Below are positions 6,554 through 6,584 of a DNA stretch of 6,584 nucleotides, piece by piece. Source of the DNA: Agrobacterium fabrum (GTDB lineage Bacteria > Pseudomonadota > Alphaproteobacteria > Rhizobiales > Rhizobiaceae). The notes beneath the pieces were generated by a model that made no database searches, was not told the origin of the DNA, and saw nothing but the letters and a program-made list of their open reading frames with translations. The DNA lies in assembly GCA_003241215.1 (NCBI GenBank), contig QFOL01000223.1, positions 1-6,584 on the forward strand, given 5' to 3'. Numbering within the stretch: the stretch's first letter is position 1; the number at the start of each line of letters is the position of its first letter. The position numbers and the translations under genes are program-made.

Positions 6554-6584
6554 ATGCAGACCGTTTTGATTGTTATTCACCTCA
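6554..6584 (+). CDS. secG: Preprotein translocase subunit SecG, N-terminal fragment cut by the window edge
   Basis: Only ten codons are visible, encoding MQTVLIVIHL, which matches the start of rhizobial SecG, a small two-helix membrane protein that assists the SecYE channel. The run of hydrophobic residues fits the first transmembrane helix. GGA at 6546-6548 is five bases before this ATG. An in-frame ATG at 6539 would add five residues (MEWIV) and cannot be excluded, but family starts favour 6554. A weak promoter candidate lies in the spacer after tpiA: TTGGAA (6474-6479) and TAAAGA (6497-6502) with a 17-base gap. The identity rests on ten residues plus the tpiA-secG gene order. Confidence 0.8.
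   Translation, partial: MQTVLIVIHL

Noticed and set aside
5470..6555. 361-codon open frame on the - strand opposite tpiA
   Set aside because: It covers all of tpiA and both flanking spacers. TpiA is complete and unmistakable, so this is a codon-bias artefact.

Overview
The window reads as ordinary chromosomal DNA from an alphaproteobacterium of the order Rhizobiales, most likely the Agrobacterium/Rhizobium group. The evidence is GC-rich coding sequence with strong GC bias at third codon positions, the protein sequence style of ParE, TpiA and ClpP, and the tpiA-secG gene order that is familiar in this group. The organism assignment is by recognition, not by search.

Layout from left to right. 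On the + strand there is a tight group: the 3' part of an ArsR-family repressor gene (cut by the window edge), an SRPBCC/AHSA1-type ligand-binding protein whose ATG overlaps the repressor's stop codon, and 43 bp later an accessory-looking ClpP peptidase. Convergent to these, on the - strand, lie an NAD-dependent epimerase/dehydratase of the extended SDR type and, upstream of it, parE (topoisomerase IV subunit B). A clear intrinsic terminator stands between parE and the epimerase gene. A 225 bp divergent region separates parE from a + strand gene for a secreted alpha/beta hydrolase. A 212 bp non-coding leader follows, then tpiA (triosephosphate isomerase), a 115 bp spacer with two hairpin candidates, and the first ten codons of secG, cut by the right edge.

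Functionally this is mostly housekeeping: chromosome decatenation (ParE), central carbon flow (TpiA), protein export (SecG) and proteolysis (ClpP). The less standard parts are the ArsR-SRPBCC-ClpP grouping, the exported hydrolase with a non-canonical nucleophile elbow, and several short palindromes or repeats in the non-coding gaps. I saw no tRNA or rRNA gene, insertion sequence, CRISPR array, prophage or defence locus. I do not see convincing evidence of an undescribed system; the findings are modest leads.
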